This document shows positions 9,359 through 20,675 of a stretch of 64,000 nucleotides of DNA, in pieces. The translations under genes were made by a program, and so were the position numbers. Every line of letters starts with the position of its first letter. Positions within the stretch are counted from its first letter, which is position 1. Origin of the DNA: DASQPA01 sp963757335 (lineage in GTDB: Bacteria; Acidobacteriota; Thermoanaerobaculia; Multivoradales; UBA5704); assembly GCA_963757335.1 (NCBI GenBank), contig CAVWRJ010000005.1, forward strand, positions 1 to 64,000. Reading direction: 5' to 3'. The notes under the pieces were generated by a model. The model was given only the letters and a program-made list of their open reading frames with translations, had not been told where the DNA came from and searched no databases.

Positions 9359-10501
9359 CTAGCCGAGCCCCAGGTCGGCGAGAGCCCCGGGGTCCGCCCG
9401 CTGCCGCACCTGCTCGAACGTGCACTGCTCGGGCCGCTTGTCCGGCCGCCAGCGGAGGAACTTGGTGCCGTGGCGGAAGCGGTCGCCGGAGAAGTGGTCG
9501 AAGCGCACCTCGCAGACGAGGGCGGGGCGGAGCGGCACCCACTCGGTCGAGCGGCCGCGGCTCCAGCGGCTGGGGCCGCCGGGGGCCTTGCCGGTAAAGC
9601 CGGGGGGCCCGACGAGCGGCTTCAGGATCGGCTCAAGCTCTTTGCGCTCGGCGGAGGTGAAGCTCGACGAGAAGCCGACGTGGTCGAGCTTGCCTTGGCC
9701 GTCGTAGAGCCCGAGGAGGAGAGAGCCGATCGCCCCTCCCTTCTGGGCGTAGCGGAATCCCCCCACCACGCAGTCGGCCGTCCGCTTGCGCTTGATCTTC
9801 ACCATGCTCCGCTCGCCCGAGAGGTAGGGCTCGTCGAGCCGCTTGGCGACGACCCCATCCAGCCCGCCCCCGCCGAGATCGCGCAGCCAGCCCTCGGCGA
9901 CCTTCCGGTCCGGGGTGGCGGGCGAGAGGACGGCCGAGCCCTCTTCCGGGAGCTTGTCGAAGAACCGCTCCAGGCGTTCCCGGCGCTCCGCGAGGGGCAG
10001 GCCGTCGAGCGCCTTCCCCCGCTCGTCGACCAGAAGGTCGAAGGCGAGGAGGGTGCCGGGCGTTTCGCCGGCGAGCTTCCGGATGCGGCTGATCGCGGGG
10101 TGAATGCGCTGGAGCAGGGCGTCGAAGTCGAGGCTCCCTCCCGCCGCACGGATGACGATCTCGCCGTCGAGCACGAAGGTGCGGAGAGGGAGGGCGCCCA
10201 AGGCCGCGACCAGCTCCGGAAAGTAGCGGCCGAGCGGCTGGCCGGCCTTCGACTGGAGGAGCACGGTCTTTCCCTTACGGAAGGCGAGGCAGCGGAAGCC
10301 GTCCCACTTGGGCTCGTAGAGCCAGCCCTCCCCCTTCGGCAGCTCGTCCTCCGAGGCCGCCTCCATCGGCGGGTAGGGAGGGCGGAGAGGGAGGTCGATC
10401 TCCGGGAACTCCCCGGCGAGCGCCTCGGCAGGCAGGGCGCCCTCTGTGATCTCCGGGGCGGCTTTTTTCGCTTTCTGTGAAGGCTTGGCTCGGGTCGGCA
10501 T
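9359..10501 (-). CDS. ATP-dependent DNA ligase (LigD-type ligase domain)
   Basis: Seals DNA nicks using ATP; the adenylation motif is EPKWDGFRC (Lys in K-x-D-G, residue about 70). Further nucleotidyltransferase motifs are VLDGEIVI (motif III-like), LLAFDLL, GVVAKRL (motif IV/V) and SMVKIKRKR (motif V). An OB-fold tail ends with FLRWRPDKRPEQCTFEQV, typical of LigD/LigC ligases. At 380 residues it has no polymerase or phosphoesterase domain, so it is a stand-alone ligase as in the NHEJ or repair LigC group. Start at ATG 10501 with AGGA 8 bases upstream. Neighbours apaG and recQ are on the same strand; no ku gene is in the window. Confidence 0.88.
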   Translation of the reverse strand: MPTRAKPSQKAKKAAPEITEGALPAEALAGEFPEIDLPLRPPYPPMEAASEDELPKGEGWLYEPKWDGFRCLAFRKGKTVLLQSKAGQPLGRYFPELVAALGALPLRTFVLDGEIVIRAAGGSLDFDALLQRIHPAISRIRKLAGETPGTLLAFDLLVDERGKALDGLPLAERRERLERFFDKLPEEGSAVLSPATPDRKVAEGWLRDLGGGGLDGVVAKRLDEPYLSGERSMVKIKRKRTADCVVGGFRYAQKGGAIGSLLLGLYDGQGKLDHVGFSSSFTSAERKELEPILKPLVGPPGFTGKAPGGPSRWSRGRSTEWVPLRPALVCEVRFDHFSGDRFRHGTKFLRWRPDKRPEQCTFEQVRQRADPGALADLGLG

Positions 10502-10557
10502 GGCGCGTTCCTCGCGAGTGAGCGAAGCAACCGCCGTGCCGAGAGAATTCTTGCCGT

Positions 10558-10941
10558 TCAGTTGACGGCGTTGGGAACGGCGAGGGAGAAGGAGGCGATC
10601 GTGGCGTCGAATTTCTCGCCGTTCGGCGCCTGCATGCGGTAGGAGCCCTGCATGGCGCCCACCGGGGTGGTGAGCGGGCAGAAGCTCGTGTACTCGAACG
10701 CCTCGCCGGGGGCGAGCACCGGCTGCTCGCCGACGACGCCGGGACCCTGGACCTTCTGCACCTCGCCGTTGGCGTCGGTGATGATCCACTCGCGGCTCAC
10801 GAGCTGCGCCGTCTCGCTCCCCACGTTCGAGATCCGCACCTGATAGGCAAAGAAGTAGTAGTTCTCCTGGGGAGAGCTACGTTCGGCATCGTAGAAGCTC
10901 GTCACCTGCACACGGATACCGCGGGTCGTCGTATCGCTCAT
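10558..10941 (-). CDS. apaG: ApaG (DUF525) protein
   Basis: Small (127 residues) immunoglobulin-like ApaG domain protein. Hallmarks are YYFFAYQVRISNVGSETAQLVSREWIITDANG, VVGEQPVLAPGEAFEYTSFCPLTTPVGAMQGSY (given in pieces) and a short tail. The family affects cobalt/magnesium resistance phenotypes and links to ApaH in enterobacteria, but no apaH is here. It lies 57 bases upstream of the ligase gene and about 50 downstream of recQ on the same strand, consistent with one transcript. Confidence 0.93.
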   Translation of the reverse strand: MSDTTTRGIRVQVTSFYDAERSSPQENYYFFAYQVRISNVGSETAQLVSREWIITDANGEVQKVQGPGVVGEQPVLAPGEAFEYTSFCPLTTPVGAMQGSYRMQAPNGEKFDATIASFSLAVPNAVN

Positions 10942-10989
10942 CGTCGAGGCAGCTTATCGCACGTCGGGGCCGGAGCCATGCCCGGAGGC

Positions 10990-12672
<1,683 letters not shown>

Positions 12673-12754
12673 CGGAGAGTCCTTCCTGGGTGAGGCCACC
12701 GCAGCGGGCGGTGCCGGCGAGGGGTAAAGCAATGGGCGTGCCGGATCGGAGCGT

Positions 12755-13864
12755 CTACCGGGCGCAGGTCACCCGCACCCGGTGCCAGGCGGTGTTCATA
12801 TAGCCTTTGAAGTTCCAGACGCTCTCGATCCTCTCGGGCTGGGTCTCGCCGGCCGAGTCCCAGGCGCGGACCATGATCTCGTAGGGACCGGGGGTGAGTC
12901 CCAGCGAGACCCGCCAGAAGCGCCAGACCCAGGGGCCGCGATCGTCGTGGAGCTCGGCTGGCACCCAGCTCACCCCGCCGTCGCCAGAGACCTCCACCCG
13001 CTCGACCGTCCGCCCACCCCCCCGACCGCCAGCACCGCCGGCAATCGCGTAGCCCTTGACCCTCACCACCCCCGGACGGACGGTCTCGCCGTCTTGAGGC
13101 GAGCAGATGACCGAGGTGAAGGCGAGGTCGCCGAGCATCCGGCCGGTGTTCCAGTCGACGGTCGAAGCCGTCACCTCCGGCGGGAAGAGGCGGTAGGCGA
13201 CGGCCTGGAAGTAGTTGTCGGAGGGCGTCTCCTGGAGCGTGATGCGGGAGAGCCACTTGACGCTCCGGGCGCCGATGTAGCCCGGCACCAGGGCGCGGAG
13301 CGGTCCGCCGTGGAGGCGAGGCAGGGGAGCGCCGTTCATCTCGTAGGCGAGGAGGGTCTCCGGCGCCAGGGCCTTCTCGATCGGGATCGAGCCGCCGAAG
13401 CCGAAGCGCTGGCCGTGGCGCTCCACCTCGTCCTCCCCGGCGAAGGCGACATGGCGCGCTGCCGGCTGCGGCCGGGCCCGCCGCAGGATCTCGGCGAGCG
13501 ACGCGCCGCTCCAGAAGGCGGTGCTGATGGCGTCCTCCCGCCAGGGCAGCTCGCCCGGGATCGGCTTCACCGCCATCAGCTCCGACCGCCGGTTGCCGGC
13601 GCACTCCAGGGTCGCCGTCCGCCGCACCTGGGGAAGGGAGCGGATCTCGGCGAGGGAGAGCGCGAGCGGCTCCTCGACCAGGCCGTCCACCACCAGCCGG
13701 TGGGCGGCGGGATCGAGCCGCGGCAGGGTGCCGTGGTTGCGGAGGAAAAAGAGGTCGCTCCCCGTCACCTCCTGGGCGCGAAGGGCGGCGAGCGGCGGAC
13801 CCGCGTTGAGCGGGTCCTGGGAGTGGATGACGAGGCTCGGGTCCTTGCCCTCCGGGACGCTCAT
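12755..13864 (-). CDS. sulfite oxidase-family molybdopterin oxidoreductase
   Basis: Molybdenum-cofactor enzyme of the SUOX/SorA family (369 residues). The Mo-ligating Cys is in ATLECAGNRRSEL; pterin-binding segments include LHGGPLRALVPGYIGARSVKWL (in pieces). The C-terminal Mo-co dimerisation domain is recognisable (RVEVSGDGGVSW, NTAWHRVRV). No heme domain and no evident Tat or Sec signal, so it is probably cytoplasmic. Its ATG overlaps the stop of the upstream cysteine-dioxygenase gene (ATGA). Together they suggest oxidation of cysteine sulfur: Cys to cysteine sulfinate, then, after transamination, sulfite to sulfate. The electron acceptor is unknown. Confidence 0.87.
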   Translation of the reverse strand: MSVPEGKDPSLVIHSQDPLNAGPPLAALRAQEVTGSDLFFLRNHGTLPRLDPAAHRLVVDGLVEEPLALSLAEIRSLPQVRRTATLECAGNRRSELMAVKPIPGELPWREDAISTAFWSGASLAEILRRARPQPAARHVAFAGEDEVERHGQRFGFGGSIPIEKALAPETLLAYEMNGAPLPRLHGGPLRALVPGYIGARSVKWLSRITLQETPSDNYFQAVAYRLFPPEVTASTVDWNTGRMLGDLAFTSVICSPQDGETVRPGVVRVKGYAIAGGAGGRGGGRTVERVEVSGDGGVSWVPAELHDDRGPWVWRFWRVSLGLTPGPYEIMVRAWDSAGETQPERIESVWNFKGYMNTAWHRVRVTCAR

Positions 13865-14439
13865 TCGTCGTAGTGGAGAGAACGGGGCTGGCGCTTGAAA
13901 CCGCGATCTCCCAGCGGCTCGAAGATCGAGCAGTGGTCCATCTCGCCGCCGTAGACGTGGAGGGTCAAGGCCAGCCGCTCGGGGTGGGCGTTGCCGAGGA
14001 CGTGGTACTCGTAGGGGGGGATGAGCGCCCCCGCCGAGCCGACCCCGGCCCGCACGTAGCCCTTCTCCTCGAAGCGGCAGAGCCCCTCCGCGCTCTCTTC
14101 GATCTTGTCGAAACGGGTGACCTCCATCTCGCCTTCGAGCACCCCCTCGACGCACCAGATCCCGGCATGGTCGTGGAGGGCGGTGTGCTGCCCCGGTCCC
14201 CAGGTCATGACGACGGCGGTGAACCCCAGCTCGGAATCGCGGTGGAGGAGGCGCCGGCCGTAGCCGTCGGGCTTCAGGCGGTGGAAGCGCTCCGGCAGCA
14301 GCACGCCGTGGGCGGCGAAGTGTTCGAGGTCCTCCTTGATGCGCCCGGTGATCGCCTCGGGGTCGCCTAAGCGGACCGCCTCGCGGAGGTGGTCGAGGAG
14401 GACTTCCACGTCATGAGCGGTGGCGGTGGTCGGGGTCAT
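13861..14439 (-). CDS. cysteine dioxygenase-family cupin
   Basis: Cupin-fold thiol dioxygenase of 192 residues. The iron-binding cupin motif is GQHTALHDHAGIWCVEGVLEGEMEVT, shown here as GQHTALHDHAGIW plus CVEGVLEGEMEV, with His-x-His. The third ligand His is in YEYHVLGN and a conserved LTLHVYGG follows. These match type I cysteine dioxygenases and 3-mercaptopropionate dioxygenases. The partner sulfite oxidase, translationally coupled, favours cysteine as substrate. The paired Cys-Tyr crosslink of mammalian CDO cannot be assigned here. Upstream gap to speA is short (about 45 bases). Confidence 0.82.
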   Translation of the reverse strand: MTPTTATAHDVEVLLDHLREAVRLGDPEAITGRIKEDLEHFAAHGVLLPERFHRLKPDGYGRRLLHRDSELGFTAVVMTWGPGQHTALHDHAGIWCVEGVLEGEMEVTRFDKIEESAEGLCRFEEKGYVRAGVGSAGALIPPYEYHVLGNAHPERLALTLHVYGGEMDHCSIFEPLGDRGFKRQPRSLHYDE

Positions 14440-14484
14440 GGTTCACCTCACGGTTGGTGGAATCTCTCAGTCCTGTTCGAGACT

Positions 14485-16404
<1,920 letters not shown>

Positions 16405-16605
16405 CGTCTGCGATGGCTCCTCTGCCTCCCGGCGCAAGTAGTTGACAGGCCAGCGATTCGGAAGATTCCGGATGACGGTCCGGACCGACCTTCGACTCTA
16501 GCACGAAGCGGGCCGTGGAGAGGGAAGGAGCGCTGGCTCAAGTCTGGTCCTGCCGCCGGCTCCTTCGGGCGCTTCCGACCGCATCCCGGTGCGCTCGCGA
16601 CAACC

Positions 16606-16660
16606 TTTCCTACCGTCATCCTGAGGGAGCCCTGGCGACCGAAGGACCTGGGTGGGGGGC
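16606..16660 (-). repeat. REP-like dispersed motif (GTCATCCTGAGGGAGC)
   Basis: The sequence CCTACCGTCATCCTGAG (16609-16625) continues with GGAGCCCTGGCGACCGAAGG, the pattern of a GTCATCCTGAG...CGAAGGA dispersed repeat I associate with acidobacterial and other environmental genomes. The reverse complement of the first 17 bases recurs at the right end of both 21-bp dyad elements (19574-19590 with one mismatch, and 55115-55131). The rest of the 16405-16605 gap shows nothing clear. Confidence 0.6.
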
Positions 16661-17363
16661 TAGCCAGGATTTACGGAAGATTTACGAAAGAGGAACAGGT
16701 GCTGGGAGGGGAGGGTCTCCAGCCGGTCGACCAGCTCGAAGCCGGCCGGCCGCCACTCGGCGAGCACCTGGGCGACCGACATCCGGTGCGCCGGCCGGAT
16801 CTGGCTCGCCGACTCCCCCTCCGCCCGGTACTCGACGAGCGCCACCCTGCCCTCCGGGGCCAGACTGGCGCGGATCCGCGCCAGCATCGGCCCGGCTGCT
16901 GGAACTCGTGGTAGACGTCGGCTAAAAGAATCCAGTCGACCGCTCCTTCCGGAAGCCGGGGATCGACCTCGGTGCCGAGCACGGGGACGACGTTGCCGAC
17001 CCCTTCCTTCGCCGCCCGCTCCTTCAAGAGATCGAGCATCTCGGGCTGGATGTCCTCGCCGTAGACCCGGCCGCCGGGGGCGACGGCCCGGGCCATCCGG
17101 CGGGCGAAAAAGCCGCTGCCGCAGCCGATCTCGGCCACCGTCTGCCCCGGCCGCAGCCGCATCGCCTGGAGGACGAGCGCCGGCCGCTCCTCCGCCTCCC
17201 GCTCGGGGCGCTCCAGCCACCCCGCCGACTCGAAGCCCATGACGGCCGCCGGCCGGCGGGCCGGGACGACGGTCGCTGTGGACGTAGCCTGCGGCCCCGC
17301 CGAGCCACCCCGACAGCCGGAGCAGAAGAGCAGGAGGAGCAGGGGGAAAACCGGTCGCTTCAA
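16660..17363 (-). CDS. exported SAM-dependent methyltransferase, frame broken near 16893
   Basis: Class I methyltransferase preceded by a hydrophobic leader ending in a Cys (PLLLLLFCSGC), which looks like a lipoprotein or Sec signal, an unusual place for a SAM enzyme. The SAM-binding motif is VAEIGCGSGFFARRMA, with GEDIQPEML (motif II) and DWILLADVYHEF (motif IV). After HEFQQP the frame breaks at a C/G run (16891-16895). The other frame continues with GPMLARIRASLAPEGRVALVEY to a TAG at 16660, so one base is missing. A similar exported methyltransferase group exists in Acidobacteriota, but substrate and activity are unknown. Confidence 0.7.
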
Positions 17364-17446
17364 ATCGGACCTCCGGGGAGCGGTCGCGCGGACCTCTCGG
17401 GGGAGATAGAATCGCGCCGCTCCCCTTTAAGGGAGTCTACCCTGCC

Positions 17447-17914
17447 ATGGCCTCCTACCTAGAAGACTTCCAGGTCGGCGACGTCCGCGAGACCGGGTCG
17501 TGGACCGTGACCCGGGAGGAGATCCTCGCCTTCGCCCGCCAGTTCGATCCGCAGCCCTTCCATATCGACGAAGCGGCGGCAGCACGCACCTCGTTCGGCG
17601 GGCTGATCGCGAGCGGCTGGCACACGGCATCGATCTGCATGCGCCTGGTGGTCGACACCGCCCTCGTCGACGAATCGGGAGAGACCGGCAGCCTGGGCTC
17701 CCCCGGCGTCGACGAGCTGCGCTGGGTGAAGCCCGTCCGCCCCGGCGACACCCTGACCGTGCGGATCGAGGTGGTCGAGATCGTCCCCTCGCGGAGCAAA
17801 CCCGACCGCGGGCTCGTCCGGCTCCGCTATACCGTCTTTAACCAGCACCGGGAGGACGTGATGACGGTCGTCGCCATGGGACTGATGCGGAAGCGCCCGG
17901 AGAGCCGGCGATGA
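17447..17914 (+). CDS. MaoC-like hot-dog dehydratase
   Basis: Hot-dog fold (R)-enoyl-CoA hydratase-like protein, 155 residues. Catalytic-region motif FDPQPFHIDEAAAARTSFGG, then LIASGWHTASICMRL, is the classic MaoC Asp/His active site with the F-x-x-P-H-x-D pattern. It would hydrate or dehydrate an acyl-CoA; the substrate is not apparent. The stop overlaps the ATG of the adenosine deaminase gene (ATGA), so both are translated together although no metabolic link is obvious. Confidence 0.9.
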   Translation: MASYLEDFQVGDVRETGSWTVTREEILAFARQFDPQPFHIDEAAAARTSFGGLIASGWHTASICMRLVVDTALVDESGETGSLGSPGVDELRWVKPVRPGDTLTVRIEVVEIVPSRSKPDRGLVRLRYTVFNQHREDVMTVVAMGLMRKRPESRR

Positions 17915-18924
17915 GAAACGGCTACCCGTTAGTCGAGCTTCACCGCCACCTGGATGGCAACGTCCGCATCGAGACCGTCCTGGATCTCGGCCGCCAGCAT
18001 GGGCTCGACCTGCCGGCCTGGACGGTCGAGGGACTTCGTCCCTACGTTCAGATCACCGAGCGCGAGCCGAGCCTCGTCCACTTCCTCGCCAAGTTCGAGC
18101 TCCTGCGGCTGGTGATGGTCGACTACGCCGCCGTCCGGCGGATCGTGCGCGAGAACCTGGAGGATGCGGTGCGGGAGGGGATCGACGCCATCGAGCTGCG
18201 CTTCTCCCCCTACTTCATGGCCGAGCGCCATGGCCTCGACACCTTCGGGGTGGTCGAGGCGGCCTGCGATGCTCTGGAGGAGGGGCGGGACTTGGCCGTC
18301 CAGGCGAAGCTCATCGGCATCGTCTCCCGGCACTACGGGCCGGAGATCGGCTGGATCGAGGTCGAGGCGGCGATCCGCGGCCGCGACCGCGGCATCGTGG
18401 CCCTCGATCTGGCGGGCGACGAGGCCGGCTTCCCCGGCGAGCTTTTCGTCGACCACTTCCGAAAGGCGCGGGAGGCGGGCCTCCAGACGATCGCCCACGC
18501 CGGCGAGGCGGCCGGAGCGGCGAGCGTCCGCCAGGCGGTCCTCGGCCTCGGCGCCCAGCGGATCGGCCACGGCATCCGCGCCGTCGAGGACCCGGCGGTC
18601 TTCGATCTCCTCGCCGAGCGCGGCATCCCCCTGGAGGTCTGCCCCACGAGCAACCTCCACACCAGCACCGTCGCCACCTACAGAGACCACCCGCTCCCCG
18701 CCCTCCTCGCCCGCGGCCTCGCCGTCACGCTCAACACCGACGATCCGAGCATCAGCGGCATCGACCTCGCCCACGAGTACCGGGTCTCGGCCGAGGAGAT
18801 CGGCCTCGCCGAAACCGATCTCCACCGCATGCAGGAAGCGGCCCTCGCCGCCGCCTTCCTCTCCGGCGAGGAACGGGCGGCGCTCCTGGCGCGGCGGCAG
18901 GATCGCTTCGCCGGCCCGGCTTAA
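17911..18924 (+). CDS. add: adenosine deaminase
   Basis: Metal-dependent hydrolase that deaminates adenosine or a related aminopurine nucleoside. Zinc ligands and catalytic residues are in place: ELHRHLDGN (H-x-H), IAHAGEAAG (His and catalytic Glu in HAGE), IGHGIRA (His) and LNTDDPSISG (Asp). At 337 residues it has the usual bacterial ADA length. The very strong match of the N-terminus LVELHRHLDG fixes the start. Downstream lies the convergent 21-bp dyad element. Confidence 0.93.
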   Translation: MRNGYPLVELHRHLDGNVRIETVLDLGRQHGLDLPAWTVEGLRPYVQITEREPSLVHFLAKFELLRLVMVDYAAVRRIVRENLEDAVREGIDAIELRFSPYFMAERHGLDTFGVVEAACDALEEGRDLAVQAKLIGIVSRHYGPEIGWIEVEAAIRGRDRGIVALDLAGDEAGFPGELFVDHFRKAREAGLQTIAHAGEAAGAASVRQAVLGLGAQRIGHGIRAVEDPAVFDLLAERGIPLEVCPTSNLHTSTVATYRDHPLPALLARGLAVTLNTDDPSISGIDLAHEYRVSAEEIGLAETDLHRMQEAALAAAFLSGEERAALLARRQDRFAGPA

Positions 18925-19047
18925 GCGAGTCCCCGGGAACACGCCCCGGGGGGCGGACTTAACCGACAGCCTTCGGAACAGGGTGGAACTGGCTTCGGAT
19001 CGCCATGCCGCAGGGCTGGCGCTTGCCCCTATGGCACCTCGATCCGG

Positions 19048-19590
19048 GCTCCTTACAGGAGCGGAAACTGAAAAGCCCGCCCAAATCGCCTCCAAACTCC
19101 GAAAAACTCTCTCAAAACTCCAAAGGAGTCCCTCAAAACTCGAAACGCCCCTCGATAAACTGAAATACGAGGCCTCAAAACTCGAACGGACCCTCGATAA
19201 ACTCAAATAGGCGGACGGTAAAGTCGTTTTGTCCCTCTCGAAACTGAAAAGCGCGGCCTCAAAACTCTTAAGGGACCTCGATAAACTGAAATACGGGCAC
19301 CCTAAAGGGGTTTAGAGACGTTCGGAGGAGCTTTAGGGACGTTTTGACCTGGGTTGGAGACCTTTCGACGGAGTTTATCGAGGTCCGAAAGTCGCTCGGA
19401 GACCTCCGAATCTGCTTTAGCGATCTCCAGATCTGCTTTAGCGACCCCCTGGGACACTTTAGGGAGGTCGCGAGCGTCCTCAGGGACCCTCGTAGCGACT
19501 TTAGCGACGGTCCAGCGGACTTTAATCGGGCGGAACCGGAGGCTCCCTCATACACCGTCCTTTATGCGGCCCGCTCAGGATGACGGTGGG
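19048..19590. repeat. 21-bp-phased dyad element, copy 1
   Basis: Non-genic ~0.54 kb element between convergent genes. Left arm: trinucleotide AAA, nearly always AAACT, starts at 19094 and then every 21 bases to 19304 (11 anchors, none missing). Right arm: T-tract anchors, mostly TTTAG, start at 19311 and repeat every 21 bases to 19521 (11 positions, 8 of them TTTA). The centre is AAAGGGGTTT. The left edge is a small hairpin (19048-19062); the right edge contains CTCAGGATGACGG. Unit sequences between anchors vary but spacing is exact. The 733-bp gap 18925-19657 holds no convincing gene; the 7-codon-periodic reading frames (plus strand up to a TAG at 19208, minus strand 19268-19555) follow from the periodicity. 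Confidence 0.95.
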
Positions 19591-19657
19591 AAAAGGAGAG
19601 GGATTTGCGGAGCTTGAGATGAACGCACTGAAGGTAACGTATTTCTGACCCACTACA

Positions 19658-20662
19658 CTAGCAAGTCATGACGAGCTTGCCCTGCACGGCATTGCTTTCG
19701 AGCAGCGCATGGGCCTTCTTCACCACTTCTGGCGATAACCTCCCGAGAACGTGGATCGGCGGTGGTGCGAGCGCGCCGCTGTCGAAATGCCGTGCCAGGT
19801 GCTCCAGCATTTCCCGGTATTTTCGCCAGGCGGCGCGGTCGTCGAGCAGTGAGTAGGCGTTGGCGCCCACGGAATGGAACGAGGCGTTCTTTTGGAACAG
19901 GATGTCGAAATCATCCTGGCCCGGCGCTTCGGTGATCGAAGCCAGATTGCCGTCCACCGCGAGCAGCGCGCAACAGGCGGAGAGCATCCGGCCGCCAACC
20001 AGGTCCAGGGCAACGTCGAAACCGCCGCCATTTCGCTCCCTGGCCCGCTCGACGGAGCCGCCGTCCTTGTAGTCGACGATCTGATCGTCGCTCAAACCGC
20101 ATTGCTCGACGAGATAGGCGCGGCTTTCCGTCTTCCCCGCTGTCGTGACCAGGTTTCGAACGCCCAGCTGTCGGGCCAGCAGAATGGCGAAGGTCCCGAC
20201 CCCGCCCGCGCCGCCGGCGAGGAACACGGACGTTGTCTTGCCCGCCCGCGCCTTGCTCAAGGCGAGGCTGGCCGTGATGCCGGCGACCGGCACCGCGGCA
20301 GCCTGCTCGTACGTCAGGGATGCAGGTTTTCTCGCCACCAGCTCCGCCGGCACGCTGACGTATTCCGCATACGTGCCGCTGCTCGCGAGATTGCAGACGT
20401 AGCTGAAGACCTCATCGCCTACCTTGAAATCGGTAACGCCTTCCTGCACCGCATCGACGCTGCCCGCCAGGTCGCGCCCCAGGATCATCGACCGGAGGAG
20501 TCTACCCTCCGGCTGTCCCTTGCGGATCTGGTAGTCGACGGGGTTGAAGGAGACGGCCTCGACCTTGATCCTGACCTCGCCCTGGCGGACTTCCGGCAGC
20601 GGCAGGTCCACCGCCGCGAAGTTGTCGGAGCTGCCGAAGGAGCTGAGGACGATGGCTTTCAT
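19658..20662 (-). CDS. NADP-dependent quinone oxidoreductase-like MDR protein
   Basis: Medium-chain dehydrogenase/reductase of the zinc-free quinone-oxidoreductase group (334 residues). N-terminal GroES-like domain with VSFNPVDYQIRKGQP and ILGRDLAGSV; Rossmann motif FLAGGAGGVGTFAILLARQLG; a conserved LDLVGGRML follows. It lacks the structural zinc cysteines of alcohol dehydrogenases. Probably reduces quinones or unsaturated carbonyls with NADPH. Codon use looks somewhat less GC-biased than its neighbours (frequent A/T third positions), which may indicate recent transfer, but I did not compute it. Confidence 0.87.
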   Translation of the reverse strand: MKAIVLSSFGSSDNFAAVDLPLPEVRQGEVRIKVEAVSFNPVDYQIRKGQPEGRLLRSMILGRDLAGSVDAVQEGVTDFKVGDEVFSYVCNLASSGTYAEYVSVPAELVARKPASLTYEQAAAVPVAGITASLALSKARAGKTTSVFLAGGAGGVGTFAILLARQLGVRNLVTTAGKTESRAYLVEQCGLSDDQIVDYKDGGSVERARERNGGGFDVALDLVGGRMLSACCALLAVDGNLASITEAPGQDDFDILFQKNASFHSVGANAYSLLDDRAAWRKYREMLEHLARHFDSGALAPPPIHVLGRLSPEVVKKAHALLESNAVQGKLVMTC

Positions 20663-20675
20663 TTTATCGCGATCC

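Noticed and set aside
19094..19534. CRISPR array
   Set aside because: Spacing is regular but repeats share only 3-5 anchor bases, there are no identical repeats with unique spacers, the array reverses orientation at the centre, and no cas gene is nearby.
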